Assembly: GCF_002846365.1 (NCBI RefSeq)
Contig: NZ_PJMW01000002.1
Span: 4,030,001 to 4,094,000 of the forward strand
Origin: Nocardia fluminea
Lineage (GTDB): Bacteria; Actinomycetota; Actinomycetes; Mycobacteriales; Mycobacteriaceae
DNA: 64,000 bases
Direction of reading: 5' to 3'
Part shown: positions 36,047-44,639 of the stretch, piece after piece
Numbering within the stretch: position 1 is the stretch's first letter
How the letters are laid out: each line of letters opens with the position of its first letter
Notes under the pieces: generated by a model
Seen by the model: the letters and a program-made list of their open reading frames with translations, nothing else
Told to the model about the DNA's origin: nothing
The model's database searches: none
Translations under genes and position numbers: made by a program

Positions 36047-36637
36047 ATGGCACGACCACGGCGCAGTGACGACACCCGCGCACTCCTGATCGAGGAGGGC
36101 GCGGCCGATCTGCTGTCCAACGGCTATCACGGCACCGGCATCAAGCAGGTGCTCGACAAGGTCGGGGTGCCGAAAGGCTCGTTCTACAACTACTTCGACA
36201 GCAAAGAGACGTTCGCCCGAGCGGTGATCGAGCACCACTCACTGTGCATCCAGCGCAATCTCGCCGACGCCTTCGGTTCCACCGCCGACCCGCTCGGTGG
36301 CGTGCGCGTCTTCTTCGCGCGGCAGACCGACGAGTTCGTCCGCACCGAATTCACCGGGGGATGCCTGCTCGCCAACCTCGCGGCCGAGCTCGAGGGCAGC
36401 GACGTGCTGCGGGAAGAACTGTCGAGTGCCTGGGTGGCCTGGCGGGACAGTGTCGCGAATGCGTTGCGCGCCGCGCAGGCCGACGGCTCGGTGCGCGGCG
36501 ATATCGACGCCGTCGACCTGGCCGACCTGCTCCTCGAATCCTGGGAGGGCGCGGTGATCCGGATGAAGCTGCAGCGCACCGTCGAGCCGCTGCACAAGTG
36601 CCTGCGACGTCTGCTGGACGACTACTTCCGGCCCTGA
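36047..36637 (+). CDS. TetR/AcrR family transcriptional regulator
   Basis: A 196-residue TetR-family repressor. The helix-turn-helix is at about residues 25-50 (TGIKQVLDKVGVPKGSFYNYFDSKE) and the C-terminal ligand/dimer domain contains FTGGCLLANLAAEL, as in the AcuR/YxaF-like subgroup. The same 12 bp palindrome occurs in front of this gene and of the downstream SDR, so it probably represses itself and the SDR until a small-molecule ligand, unknown here, releases it. It lies 56 bp after bioN. It is not BioQ by subgroup features, and its own operator differs. Confidence 0.9.
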   Translation: MARPRRSDDTRALLIEEGAADLLSNGYHGTGIKQVLDKVGVPKGSFYNYFDSKETFARAVIEHHSLCIQRNLADAFGSTADPLGGVRVFFARQTDEFVRTEFTGGCLLANLAAELEGSDVLREELSSAWVAWRDSVANALRAAQADGSVRGDIDAVDLADLLLESWEGAVIRMKLQRTVEPLHKCLRRLLDDYFRP

Positions 36638-36681
36638 TCAGGGTCGGGTTGACCGGCTGGTTGTCGCGTGTCTATTCCAAG

Positions 36682-36693
36682 ACGACCGGTCGT
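36682..36693. promoter_or_regulatory. Second copy of the TetR operator, upstream of the SDR
   Basis: ACGACCGGTCGT occurs again, 22 bp before the SDR ATG at 36716. It is identical over 12 bp to the site inside the regulator promoter and shares flanking bases (GACGACCGGTCGTAT). Two identical sites only 660 bp apart are strong evidence for one regulon. Confidence 0.75.
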
Positions 36694-36715
36694 ATCGAAT
36701 GAAAGGGAAGACACT

Positions 36716-37456
36716 ATGTCCACCAGAAAGACGGCCATCGTGACCGGATCCTCCAGCGGCATCGGGCGCGATATCGCCCGCGCCTTCGTCCGGCGCGGCG
36801 ACAACGTCGTGCTCAACGGACGTGATGCCGCGAAGCTCGCGGCCGTGGCCGAGGAATTGGGCGCGCCCGAGCGCACGGCGGTCGTCGTCGGCGACATCGG
36901 CGCACCCGCCACGGGTTCGGCGCTGGTCGCGGCCGCGGTCGAGCGCTTCGGCGGGGTGGATGTGCTCGTCAACAACGCGGGGACGTTCGCGGCGAAGCCG
37001 TTCACCGAGGTCACCGCCGACGAGCTCGCCGGCTACCTCGACGGCAACCTGAAAGGCACCTACTTCACCACGCAGGCAGTGGTCCGACGGCTGCGTGAGC
37101 AGGGGGCGGGCGGCAGCATTGTCAATATCGGTACGGTGCTCGTGACGCACGCGATCGCCGATGTCCCGGCCTCGGCGCCCTTGGCCAGCAAAGGCGCGAT
37201 CCACGCCCTGACCACGAGTCTGGCGGCCGAACTGGCCGCCGACCGGATTCGCGTCAACGCCGTGGCCCCCGGCTTCGTGCGCACGCCACTGCTGGCGGGC
37301 GGCAACGAGACCGTCTTCGGCGGGTTCGCCCTTCTCGACCGGCTCGGCGACGTCACCGAAACCACCGCGGCCGTGCTGTATCTCGCCGACGCCGAGTTCG
37401 TCACCGGCCACATCCTGCCCGTGGACGGCGGCTTCATTTCCGGCCGAGCGGCCTGA
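36716..37456 (+). CDS. SDR family oxidoreductase-like protein, catalytic Tyr replaced
   Basis: A 246-residue short-chain dehydrogenase/reductase. It has the nucleotide-binding loop TGSSSGIG (about residues 10-17), LVNNAG, and a C-terminal TGHILPVDGG. In the active-site block Lys159 is present (ASKGAIHAL), but the position four residues earlier, normally Tyr, is Pro155, and the catalytic Ser position in VNIGTVL is also not Ser. Ordinary Tyr-dependent catalysis is therefore doubtful. The start at ATG 36716 follows AAAGGGAAG. It has its own copy of the TetR operator and sits 97 bp before a tautomerase gene that may share its transcript. Confidence 0.88.
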   Translation: MSTRKTAIVTGSSSGIGRDIARAFVRRGDNVVLNGRDAAKLAAVAEELGAPERTAVVVGDIGAPATGSALVAAAVERFGGVDVLVNNAGTFAAKPFTEVTADELAGYLDGNLKGTYFTTQAVVRRLREQGAGGSIVNIGTVLVTHAIADVPASAPLASKGAIHALTTSLAAELAADRIRVNAVAPGFVRTPLLAGGNETVFGGFALLDRLGDVTETTAAVLYLADAEFVTGHILPVDGGFISGRAA

Positions 37457-37552
37457 GTCGTCGAAAACATCTCCCGCACAACGGATTCGGGTGCGCAGCG
37501 GCCCGGTCTCCGGTCATCCTGTGAGAGCTGCACCCATCGAAAGGACACGCTC

Positions 37553-37765
37553 ATGCCGTACGTGAACATCAAGGTCACCGACGAAGGCGTCACCACCGAG
37601 CAGAAGTCGCGGCTCATCAAGGGCGTCACGGATCTGCTCTTCGACGTGCTCGGCAAGGATCCCAACCTCACCTTCGTGGTGATCGACGAAGTGCCGCTCA
37701 CGGATTGGGGCGTGGGCGGCCTGAACGTCGCCGAGTACCGGGCCCAACGCGCGGCCGAGGGCTGA
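37553..37765 (+). CDS. 4-oxalocrotonate tautomerase family protein
   Basis: A 70-residue tautomerase-superfamily protein. After removal of Met1, the N-terminal Pro (MPYVNIKVT) is the catalytic base of this family. The size and the FVVIDEV segment fit 4-OT-like small tautomerases that isomerise enol/keto acids. It follows AAAGGA at good spacing. Clustering with a TetR and an SDR suggests a small-molecule conversion or detoxification role; the substrate is unknown. Confidence 0.85.
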   Translation: MPYVNIKVTDEGVTTEQKSRLIKGVTDLLFDVLGKDPNLTFVVIDEVPLTDWGVGGLNVAEYRAQRAAEG

Positions 37766-37805
37766 GGTCGATCGGTGAGCCGGGATATCCGCCCGGCTCA
37801 CCACC

Positions 37806-38363
37806 TCAGGCGGGCCCGTCGAACGGCACCGAGGCGTCGAGTGCGAACCACCCCATCAGGATTCGCTTGCCCCGCGTCGAGAAGTAGCTCGGGCCCAGCC
37901 ACAGATCCGGTTCGATCTCGCGGAGTTCGTCGTAGATCCGCCGGGCGGGCCTGCGGGAACCGACGCGAGGATCGTCGTAGTCGAACAGCACGGCCGCGCG
38001 TCCATCGAGCACGGAATCGCCGACCGTGGCAAGGAAATTCAAGGCACGCATGCCGCCGAGCAGGCGGAACACATTGTGGCCGACCGCCACGTCGTCCACG
38101 TGACGAAACGATTTGGCCACCCAGAAGTACGACGGCCGAGCCATCGCCGCCCCCAGCAGTCGCTCGCCGGATCCGGGGAACGAACGCATCGTCACGTCGC
38201 CGTCGAGGCGCGCGAAGTCGGCCGCCGTCACGTCGGGTGCCCCGGCGAAGAGCCCGCGGAATTCGGCGGTTCCCGCCGCGGACAGCGAGTCGAGGCGGGG
38301 TCGGTGGTCGGACGGGCGGCGCACCGGCATCAGGCCGTGGGCGGACAACGGTGTCGGTGTCAT
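37806..38363 (-). CDS. Protein of unknown function
   Basis: A 185-residue soluble protein with no signal or membrane segment. Notable stretches are FVVAKSFRH-like (actual YFWVAKSFRHVDD), LLGGMRALNFLATVGDSVLDGRAAVLFDYDD and GPSYFSTRGKRILMGWFALD, which give a beta-rich, lipocalin-like impression but no firm family match. ATG 38363 is taken as start; the frame is open to 38402. It is convergent with the tautomerase gene and lies beyond the strong terminator of the polyamine operon, so it is probably transcribed on its own. Confidence 0.65.
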   Translation of the reverse strand: MTPTPLSAHGLMPVRRPSDHRPRLDSLSAAGTAEFRGLFAGAPDVTAADFARLDGDVTMRSFPGSGERLLGAAMARPSYFWVAKSFRHVDDVAVGHNVFRLLGGMRALNFLATVGDSVLDGRAAVLFDYDDPRVGSRRPARRIYDELREIEPDLWLGPSYFSTRGKRILMGWFALDASVPFDGPA

Positions 38364-38439
38364 GGGCGGACTCGATTCTGTCGGGTCCTCGCATGGTGCC
38401 AAGTCGCGGCGCCCACCGGTGCCTTTTCGGTGGAGGCGA

Positions 38440-38484
38440 CGACAGACGGGCCGGGACGCGTACTGCGTCCCGGCCCGTCTGTCG
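38440..38484 (-). terminator. Strong hairpin terminator of the polyamine operon
   Basis: A perfect 20 bp inverted repeat with a 5-base loop (GTACT) begins 8 bp after the stop of the SpeD-SpeE gene on the minus strand. The stem is GC-rich (core ACGGGCCGGGACGC). There is no T-run. Confidence 0.88.
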
Positions 38485-38492
38485 ATGATGTT

Positions 38493-39710
38493 CTACCGGT
38501 CGCGCAGGGCGTACGGCTCGATCGCGCCGCGCTCCAGCGCCCGCGCGTCGATGGTCTCGGCACGGTAGGGGAGCAGGGCCAGCCGGTCGCGCATGCCGCG
38601 GACCGGGTCCTCGATCTTCTCGTTCAGGCCGAACAGGAAGGTCCATTCGTGCTCGTCGCTGCCGTAGGGGACCACGGTGGCGAACTGCTCGTGGAAACGA
38701 CCCCACGAACGCTTCAGCGTCTCGTTGCGCCACATGGTCGCGCAGCCGGCCTGGGCCGACAGCACGCCGCCCGGGGCGAGCAGTGCCTTACATCGGGACA
38801 GGAACTCCGACTCGTAGAGACGGTTGTGCTGGGCGTCCTCGACGCGCTCGTCGGGCAGATCGATGACGATCACGTCGTAGCGGGTGCCCGCTTCCTGCGC
38901 GTTCGCCAGGAAGTCCCAGCCGTCGGCGTAGTGCACGTGGACAGGGCCCTCGTGCTTCACCGCGGCGGTGAGCTCGGCGGTGGTGTAGCCGTAGGGCAGG
39001 TGCTCGGCGCACAGCTCCACTTCGCGCTGATCGATGTCGACATGGTCGACCAGGGTCGCCCCGGCCGCCACCGACATCTGCGAGGCCACACCCTCACCGG
39101 AACCGATGATCAGCACCCGGTCGAGCTTCTCCGCCAGCACGAACGCCGGGACCATCATGGCCTCGTGGTAGGTGACCTGGGAGAACTCGGTGGACTGGCG
39201 ATCGTCGTCGGAGAACAGGGAGATCCCCTGATCGGTCCGCGCGATCACCATGTGCTGGAACGGGGTGTTCGTATCCACGATCACCTCGTGCAGATCCCAG
39301 ATCCGGGTCAGGCCGTCGCCCACCGGTTCGTAGATCTTCTCGGCGCCGTGGCCACGCTGGACCGTCTGCATCCGAACTATGGTGGGGGACAACTTGTCTC
39401 GGAGCAGTTCGACGGCTTTCGTCGCGCCCGCACCGATGCTGCCGCAGGTGAAGACGTCGACGAAGATGTCGCCGGACTCCGGATAAGTGTGAATCGAGGC
39501 GTGAGACTCCGACAACAGCGCGAGGACGGTCACCCCCTGCGGATCGAACTTTTTGTGAACGACTTCGCAGATGGTGACGCCCGCCGCGATCAAGGACTCA
39601 CGCAACGCCGATTCGAGTCGTTCGAGATCGTCACACAGGGCTGTGTCGACGCCACCGAACTCGGCCAGCACGTGCCAACCGGTGAATTCCGCCGTCATGG
39701 GCAAACTCAC
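38493..39710 (-). CDS. S-adenosylmethionine decarboxylase-spermidine synthase fusion
   Basis: This 405-residue protein joins two polyamine enzymes. Residues about 5-115 are a bacterial class 1B AdoMet decarboxylase (SpeD). The SESHASIHTYPE motif gives self-cleavage before Ser69, which becomes the pyruvoyl group, and His74 and Cys89 (VFTCG) match the processing/proton-donor residues. Residues about 125-400 are an aminopropyltransferase (SpeE): FQHMVIA, TYHEAMMVPA, the cofactor loop IIGSGEGVASQ, YDVIVIDLPDE and LYESEF. Together they would make decarboxylated AdoMet and use it on putrescine. GTG 39710 overlaps the upstream decarboxylase stop (GTGA); ATG 39698 is an alternative start. It is the last gene of the operon. 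Confidence 0.9.
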   Translation of the reverse strand: MSLPMTAEFTGWHVLAEFGGVDTALCDDLERLESALRESLIAAGVTICEVVHKKFDPQGVTVLALLSESHASIHTYPESGDIFVDVFTCGSIGAGATKAVELLRDKLSPTIVRMQTVQRGHGAEKIYEPVGDGLTRIWDLHEVIVDTNTPFQHMVIARTDQGISLFSDDDRQSTEFSQVTYHEAMMVPAFVLAEKLDRVLIIGSGEGVASQMSVAAGATLVDHVDIDQREVELCAEHLPYGYTTAELTAAVKHEGPVHVHYADGWDFLANAQEAGTRYDVIVIDLPDERVEDAQHNRLYESEFLSRCKALLAPGGVLSAQAGCATMWRNETLKRSWGRFHEQFATVVPYGSDEHEWTFLFGLNEKIEDPVRGMRDRLALLPYRAETIDARALERGAIEPYALRDR

Positions 39711-40810
39711 TCTCGCTCAGCGCCCGAGACATGAACGGTCAAGGGCGGAAAACCATTGAAGGACACCGACGAATAACTCGCGGTATAGGCGCCGGTGTGC
39801 AGGATCTGAATCCGGTCACCGGCTCGCAACGTGGTCGGCAGAAGGACCTTCGTGCGTTGATACAGTACATCGTCGCCGTCACAGGTCGGACCCGCGACCA
39901 CCGCTTCCGAAACCGGATCGCCGTCGCGATCGGTGACGAAACGGTAAGCGATGTACTCGTTCTCGGTCTCGGCCATACCGTTGTATCGGCCGATGTCGAG
40001 ATACACCCAGCGCCGGCCGTCCGGCGCGAAACGCACGCCGACGACCTCGGCGTGCACAGTGCCCGCGTTACCCACCAGCGCGCGGCCGGGTTCCACGATC
40101 AGGCCGATGGCCGCGGGCAGGAACTCGGCGGCGGCAGCGCTGATGGTGGCCGCGATCGCGTCGAGTCCGGGGGCGGCGTCGACGTAGGAGATCGGCAGAC
40201 CGCCGCCCACATTGACCGCCGTGACGTGAATGTCCTTGTCCGCCAAGGCCGTGACGATCGCCCCGGCCTGCTCGATACCGATCCGCCATGCCGCGGGGTC
40301 GAGCTGCTGGGAACCGACGTGGAAATAGGGGCCCGCGACCGTCAGGCCCAGATCGCGGGCGCGCACCAGCAACCGCAGGGCTTCGGCGGGCGAGCACCCG
40401 AACTTGGTGCCGAACGGGGTCCGTGACTCGGGCGCCGAGGACAGGAACCGGCACTCGACCTCGGAGCCGGGCGCGTGCTCGGCGATCCGGCCGAGGTCGT
40501 CCTCGGTGTCGAAGGCATAGCGGCGCACGCCGAGGGCGAAGGCGCGCGCGATGTGGGCGCTCTTCTTGATCGGGTTGCCGTAGCAGAGCCGCTCGGGCAC
40601 GACGCCGAGGCCGAGACACTGCTCGATCTCGCCGATGCTGGCGACGTCGAACTCGGCGCCCTCGTCATCGAGCAGGGTGATCAGTTCCGCCACCGGCGCC
40701 GCCTTGACCGCGTACCTGATCCGGGTGCCGACAGCGACGGCGGCGTCGAGGGTTCGGTAGTTGGCACGGACCCGCTCGGGGTCGATGACAAGGTACGGAG
40801 ATTCGGGCAC
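39707..40810 (-). CDS. PLP-dependent ornithine/lysine decarboxylase (alanine-racemase fold)
   Basis: A 367-residue fold-type III decarboxylase of the ODC/LysA group. The PLP lysine is residue 36 in RYAVKAAP. HVGSQQ, the glycine-rich NVGGGLP loop and EPGRALV bind the cofactor, and GPTCDGDDVLY near residue 306 carries the Cys-Asp pair of ornithine/lysine decarboxylases rather than the C-E pair typical of LysA. Putrescine (or cadaverine) formation is therefore the best prediction. It is translationally coupled to the SpeD-SpeE fusion by a 4 bp overlap, completing a two-gene spermidine pathway. Its GTG start at 40810 lacks an obvious ribosome-binding site. Confidence 0.88.
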   Translation of the reverse strand: MPESPYLVIDPERVRANYRTLDAAVAVGTRIRYAVKAAPVAELITLLDDEGAEFDVASIGEIEQCLGLGVVPERLCYGNPIKKSAHIARAFALGVRRYAFDTEDDLGRIAEHAPGSEVECRFLSSAPESRTPFGTKFGCSPAEALRLLVRARDLGLTVAGPYFHVGSQQLDPAAWRIGIEQAGAIVTALADKDIHVTAVNVGGGLPISYVDAAPGLDAIAATISAAAAEFLPAAIGLIVEPGRALVGNAGTVHAEVVGVRFAPDGRRWVYLDIGRYNGMAETENEYIAYRFVTDRDGDPVSEAVVAGPTCDGDDVLYQRTKVLLPTTLRAGDRIQILHTGAYTASYSSVSFNGFPPLTVHVSGAERE

Positions 40811-40913
40811 AGGTGAACTTTCGGTCGGCGGCCGGGAGAGACTATCAGCGGCGCCTACCCAACAACGAATCCGTCAAACATTCGTCATATTCGTCATAGG
40901 CAGGCGGTATTAC

Positions 40914-43421
40914 TCAACCCGCTATGACTGTGACCTCGTCGAACACGACCTCGCCCGCGGCGTCGGACTCCTCGAGATCCACGATCGCCGTCAGCGCCCA
41001 GCCGTGATCGCCCGCCGGGTCGTCGATCACCTGGCGCACATGCCAGAAACCGGGCCGCTGCTCGACCTGGAACAGCTGTGGGCCGCGCGCGTCGGGGCCG
41101 GTGCCGATCGTGGCGTACTCGTCGAAGTAGGGGGCGAAGTCCTCGGCCCAGTCGGGGCCGGTGCCGAGCTGATCGAGTTCGTACCAGCGTCGTCGCGACG
41201 CCAGCTCCACCCGGCGGAACACGGCGTTGCGCACCATGATCCGGAAGGCGCGTTCGTTGGCGGTGATCGGGCGCACCGTCTCGGCGCCGAACGCGACCTG
41301 CTGGGCGTCGTTCTCCGCGCCGGGGTTGGTCAGCTGTTCCCACTCGTCGAGCAGACTCGAGTCGACCTGGCGGATCAGTTCGCCGAGCCATTCGGTGAGG
41401 TCGTCGAGATCCTCGGTGCGGGCGGCGTCGGGCACGGTGCGGCGCAGGGCACGGTAGGCGTCGGCGAGGTAGCGCAGCACGACGCCTTCGGAGCGGGTCA
41501 GTTCGTAGTGTGAGATCAGCTCGGCGAAGGTCATCGCACGCTCGATCATGTCGCGCACCACCGACTTCGGCGACGGCGCGAATTCCGACACCCAGGGGTG
41601 GCCGGCTCGATAGGTCTCGAACATCGGCTCGATCAGCTCGGCCAGGGGTTTCGGCCAGGTCACTTCCTCGAGGAGCTCCATCCGCTCCTCGTATTCGATC
41701 CCGTCGGCCTTCATCTCGTTGACGGCGGCACCGCGGGCCTTGTGCTGCTGGGCCATCAGCAGCTGGCGCGGATCCTCGAGGGTGGCTTCGATCAGGGAGA
41801 CGACATCGAGTGTGTAGGTGGGACTTTCGCGATCGAGCAGGTCGAACGCGGCCAGCGCGAACGGCGACAGCGGCTGATCCAGCGCGAAATCGCGTTGCAG
41901 GTCGACGGTGAGCCGTGCCATCCGGCCCTTCGCGTCCGGTTCGGACAGCTGTTGCACCACACCGGCATCGCGCAGCGAACGGTACAGGCGCAGGGCTCGC
42001 AGGATGTGCTTGCGTTGCGCGGGCCGCGGCTCGTGATTGTCCTCGAGCAGGTGGCGCATCGCGGAGAAGCAGTTGCCCGGGCGAGCGATCACATTGAGCA
42101 GCATCGAGTTGGTCACCGCGAAGCGCGACACCATCGGCTCCGGCGGAGCGGCGATCAGCCGGTCGAAGGTCTCCTCGCTCCACGACACGAAACCCTCCGG
42201 GGGCTTGCGGCGCACCACTTTTCGTTGCTTCTTCGGGTCGTCTCCCGCCTTGGCGATGAGGCGGGTGTTCTCGACCTCGTGCTCGGGAGCCTGCACCACC
42301 ACGGTGCCCATGGTGTCGTAGCCCGCGCGCCCGGCGCGCCCGGCGATCTGATGGAACTCACGGGCTTTGAGCCTGCGGGTGCGTACACCGTCGTATTTGG
42401 TGAGGCCGGTGAGCAGCACGGTGCGGATCGGGACGTTGATGCCGACGCCGAGGGTGTCGGTGCCGCACACCACTTTCAGCAAACCCTCCTGGGCGAGCTT
42501 CTCCACCAGACGGCGATACTTGGGCAGCATGCCCGCGTGGTGCACGCCGATACCGTGGCGGATCAGCCGCGACAATGTCTTGCCGAAGCCGGAGGCGAAC
42601 CGGAAATCGCCGATGGCGGCGGCGATCGCGTCCTTCTCCGCACGGGAGGCGAAGTTCACGCTCGTCAGGGCCTGCGCCCGTTCGAGCGCGGCGGCCTGGG
42701 TGAAGTGCACGACGTAGACCGGCGCCTGGTGGGTGGTCACCAGCTCTTCGAGGGTCTCGGTGATCGGGGTGCGCACATACGAGAACGTCAGGGGCACAGG
42801 ACGTTCGGTGCCCGCGACCACCGCGGTCGAGCGGCCGGTGCGCGCTTGCAGATCGGTGGCGAAGAAGTCCACTTCGCCCAATGTCGCCGACATCAGCAGG
42901 AATTGGGCGCGGGGCAGCTCGATGATGGGCACCTGCCAGGCCCAGCCGCGGTCCGGATCGGCGTAGAAATGGAACTCGTCCATCACGATCTGGCCGACCT
43001 CGGCCGCCGCGCCCTCGCGCAACGCCAGATTCGCCAGGATCTCCGCGGTGGCGCAGATGATCGGGGCGTCGGCGTTGACCGCCGCGTCACCGGTCACCAT
43101 GCCGACGTTCGCCGCGCCGAACACCTCGCACAGCGCGAAGAACTTCTCGCTGACCAGGGCTTTGATCGGGGCGGTGTAATAGCTGCGCTGCCCGTTGGCC
43201 ATGGCGAACAGGTGCGCGCCGACGGCCACCAGCGACTTTCCGGAGCCGGTCGGCGTCGACAGAATGACATTGGACCCCGACGCCAACTCCATCAGCGCCT
43301 CGTCCTGCGCTGGATACAGGGTGGTGCCCTGCTCGGCAGCCCACGCCGCGAACGACTCGTAGAGCGCGTCGGCGTCGGTCCCGGGAATTTCCAGTAGGTC
43401 GGTCAGATCCACTCCGACCAC
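40914..43421 (-). CDS. Ski2-like DEAD/DEAH helicase with DUF3516 domain
   Basis: An 835-residue SF2 helicase of the Ski2-like group. Walker A STPTGSGKS is at about 55-63, the unusual DEFH Walker B at 148-151, SAT in LLMSATLG, then HHAGMLPKYRRLVEKL, TDTLGVGINVP and the arginine-finger motif QIAGRAGRAGYD. The C-terminal half is the actinobacterial DUF3516 region. RNA turnover or surveillance is the likely role by family analogy. GTG 43421 is used; GTG 43412, with AGGG upstream, is an alternative start. It lies 50 bp downstream of the PAC2 gene, likely in one transcript. Confidence 0.9.
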   Translation of the reverse strand: MVGVDLTDLLEIPGTDADALYESFAAWAAEQGTTLYPAQDEALMELASGSNVILSTPTGSGKSLVAVGAHLFAMANGQRSYYTAPIKALVSEKFFALCEVFGAANVGMVTGDAAVNADAPIICATAEILANLALREGAAAEVGQIVMDEFHFYADPDRGWAWQVPIIELPRAQFLLMSATLGEVDFFATDLQARTGRSTAVVAGTERPVPLTFSYVRTPITETLEELVTTHQAPVYVVHFTQAAALERAQALTSVNFASRAEKDAIAAAIGDFRFASGFGKTLSRLIRHGIGVHHAGMLPKYRRLVEKLAQEGLLKVVCGTDTLGVGINVPIRTVLLTGLTKYDGVRTRRLKAREFHQIAGRAGRAGYDTMGTVVVQAPEHEVENTRLIAKAGDDPKKQRKVVRRKPPEGFVSWSEETFDRLIAAPPEPMVSRFAVTNSMLLNVIARPGNCFSAMRHLLEDNHEPRPAQRKHILRALRLYRSLRDAGVVQQLSEPDAKGRMARLTVDLQRDFALDQPLSPFALAAFDLLDRESPTYTLDVVSLIEATLEDPRQLLMAQQHKARGAAVNEMKADGIEYEERMELLEEVTWPKPLAELIEPMFETYRAGHPWVSEFAPSPKSVVRDMIERAMTFAELISHYELTRSEGVVLRYLADAYRALRRTVPDAARTEDLDDLTEWLGELIRQVDSSLLDEWEQLTNPGAENDAQQVAFGAETVRPITANERAFRIMVRNAVFRRVELASRRRWYELDQLGTGPDWAEDFAPYFDEYATIGTGPDARGPQLFQVEQRPGFWHVRQVIDDPAGDHGWALTAIVDLEESDAAGEVVFDEVTVIAG

Positions 43422-43471
43422 CCTAGTCTGCGCTGCGGCCGAAGCACTCCTCGGCCGCAGCGAAGGCGCAG

Positions 43472-44416
43472 CTACGCCTTACCGTCGCCCTCGGTGTCGT
43501 CGTAGCCACCCTGCTCGGCCAGGAAGCGCTCGAACTCCGCACCGAGCTCCTCGCCGCTGGGCAGTTCACCGTCGGCGGCGAGCAGGCTGGACTGGCGTTC
43601 CTGTGCGGTGACGAAACTGTCGTACTGGCGCTCCAGCGCTGTGACGACCGTCTCCACTTCCTCGTTGCCCGCGATGTGCTCGGCGACCTGCTCGCGCACA
43701 CGCGCGGCAGCCTCACCCAGCGCCGAGAGCGGGAGGTCGAGGCCGGCGTTCTCGGCGAAGTTCTCCAGCAGCGTCTGCGCGGCCTCGGGGTAATCCGTCT
43801 GGGCCAGGTAGTGCGGCACGTGCACCGAGAAACCCAGCGATTCGTGGCCGTGCTGAGCCATCCGGTACTCGAGCAGCGACGACGCGCTACCCGGTACCTG
43901 CAACTCACCGGGCCAGCGCTGGTGCTCGCCGATCAGCGAACGATCCGAGGAATGCGCGGTGACACCCAGCGGACGGGTGTGCGGGATCGCCATCGGAATC
44001 GCCGACAGACCGATCGTGCGGCGCACGCCGAGTTGTTCGGCCAGCAGCCGCACCGCGGTGGTGAACTTCTCCCAGCGCAGGTCCGGTTCCAGGCCCGAGA
44101 GCAGCAGGAACGGGGTACCCGCGGTGTCGCGCAGCGCCCACAGGTTCAATTCCGGTTCCGCGTAGTCGGCGAAATGGTCGGTCTTGAACGTCATGAGCGG
44201 ACGGCGCGAACGGTAATCGAGCAACTCGTCGACGTCGAAGGACGCGACCAGTTCCGATTCGAGGCTCTCGCGCAAATGGGTCGTCGCCAGACGCACGGCG
44301 TGCCCGGCGTCGGTGAAACCTTCCAGACCGTGCACCAGGACGGGGCCCGCACCGTCGTCCGAGGACAACTGCGGCGCCGGGAACTCCAGTTCGTACATAT
44401 GCGACTGGTCATCCAT
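43472..44416 (-). CDS. PAC2 family protein (proteasome-assembly-chaperone-like)
   Basis: A 314-residue PAC2-family protein related to archaeal/eukaryotic proteasome assembly chaperones and to the mycobacterial PAC2 protein found near ideR/sigB. Landmarks are PVLVHGLEGFTDAGHAV near residue 25, LLSGLEPDLRW, the central GLSAIPMAIPHTRP and a C-terminal acidic helical tail. ATG 44416 follows GGAAGGAG. Its biochemical role is not established. It is adjacent to and co-directional with the DUF3516 helicase gene. Confidence 0.85.
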   Translation of the reverse strand: MDDQSHMYELEFPAPQLSSDDGAGPVLVHGLEGFTDAGHAVRLATTHLRESLESELVASFDVDELLDYRSRRPLMTFKTDHFADYAEPELNLWALRDTAGTPFLLLSGLEPDLRWEKFTTAVRLLAEQLGVRRTIGLSAIPMAIPHTRPLGVTAHSSDRSLIGEHQRWPGELQVPGSASSLLEYRMAQHGHESLGFSVHVPHYLAQTDYPEAAQTLLENFAENAGLDLPLSALGEAAARVREQVAEHIAGNEEVETVVTALERQYDSFVTAQERQSSLLAADGELPSGEELGAEFERFLAEQGGYDDTEGDGKA

Positions 44417-44639
44417 CGCGTTTCTCCTTCCTGCGCGGTCCACCATCGCTCGCGGGGTGGGAAAGCTCGTCTCCATTGTCCCCCACGCGAGCAGTGCCAT
44501 CGCACACGGCCGGGGACGGCTCGTCCTGTTGGGCAACAGCATGGGCACCCCGCGCATTCCCGCCCGGTGCGGCGATCGGGCCCTGCGGCGCCCCGCACCC
44601 GGCGTGGCGCGACCGGGCCGATCGAGGCGGTGGGGCACA

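Noticed and set aside
36047..36637. The TetR gene beside bioYMN being bioQ
   Set aside because: Its own promoter has the ACGACCGGTCGT palindrome rather than TGAAC-N3-GTTCA, which it shares with the SDR, so its targets are different.
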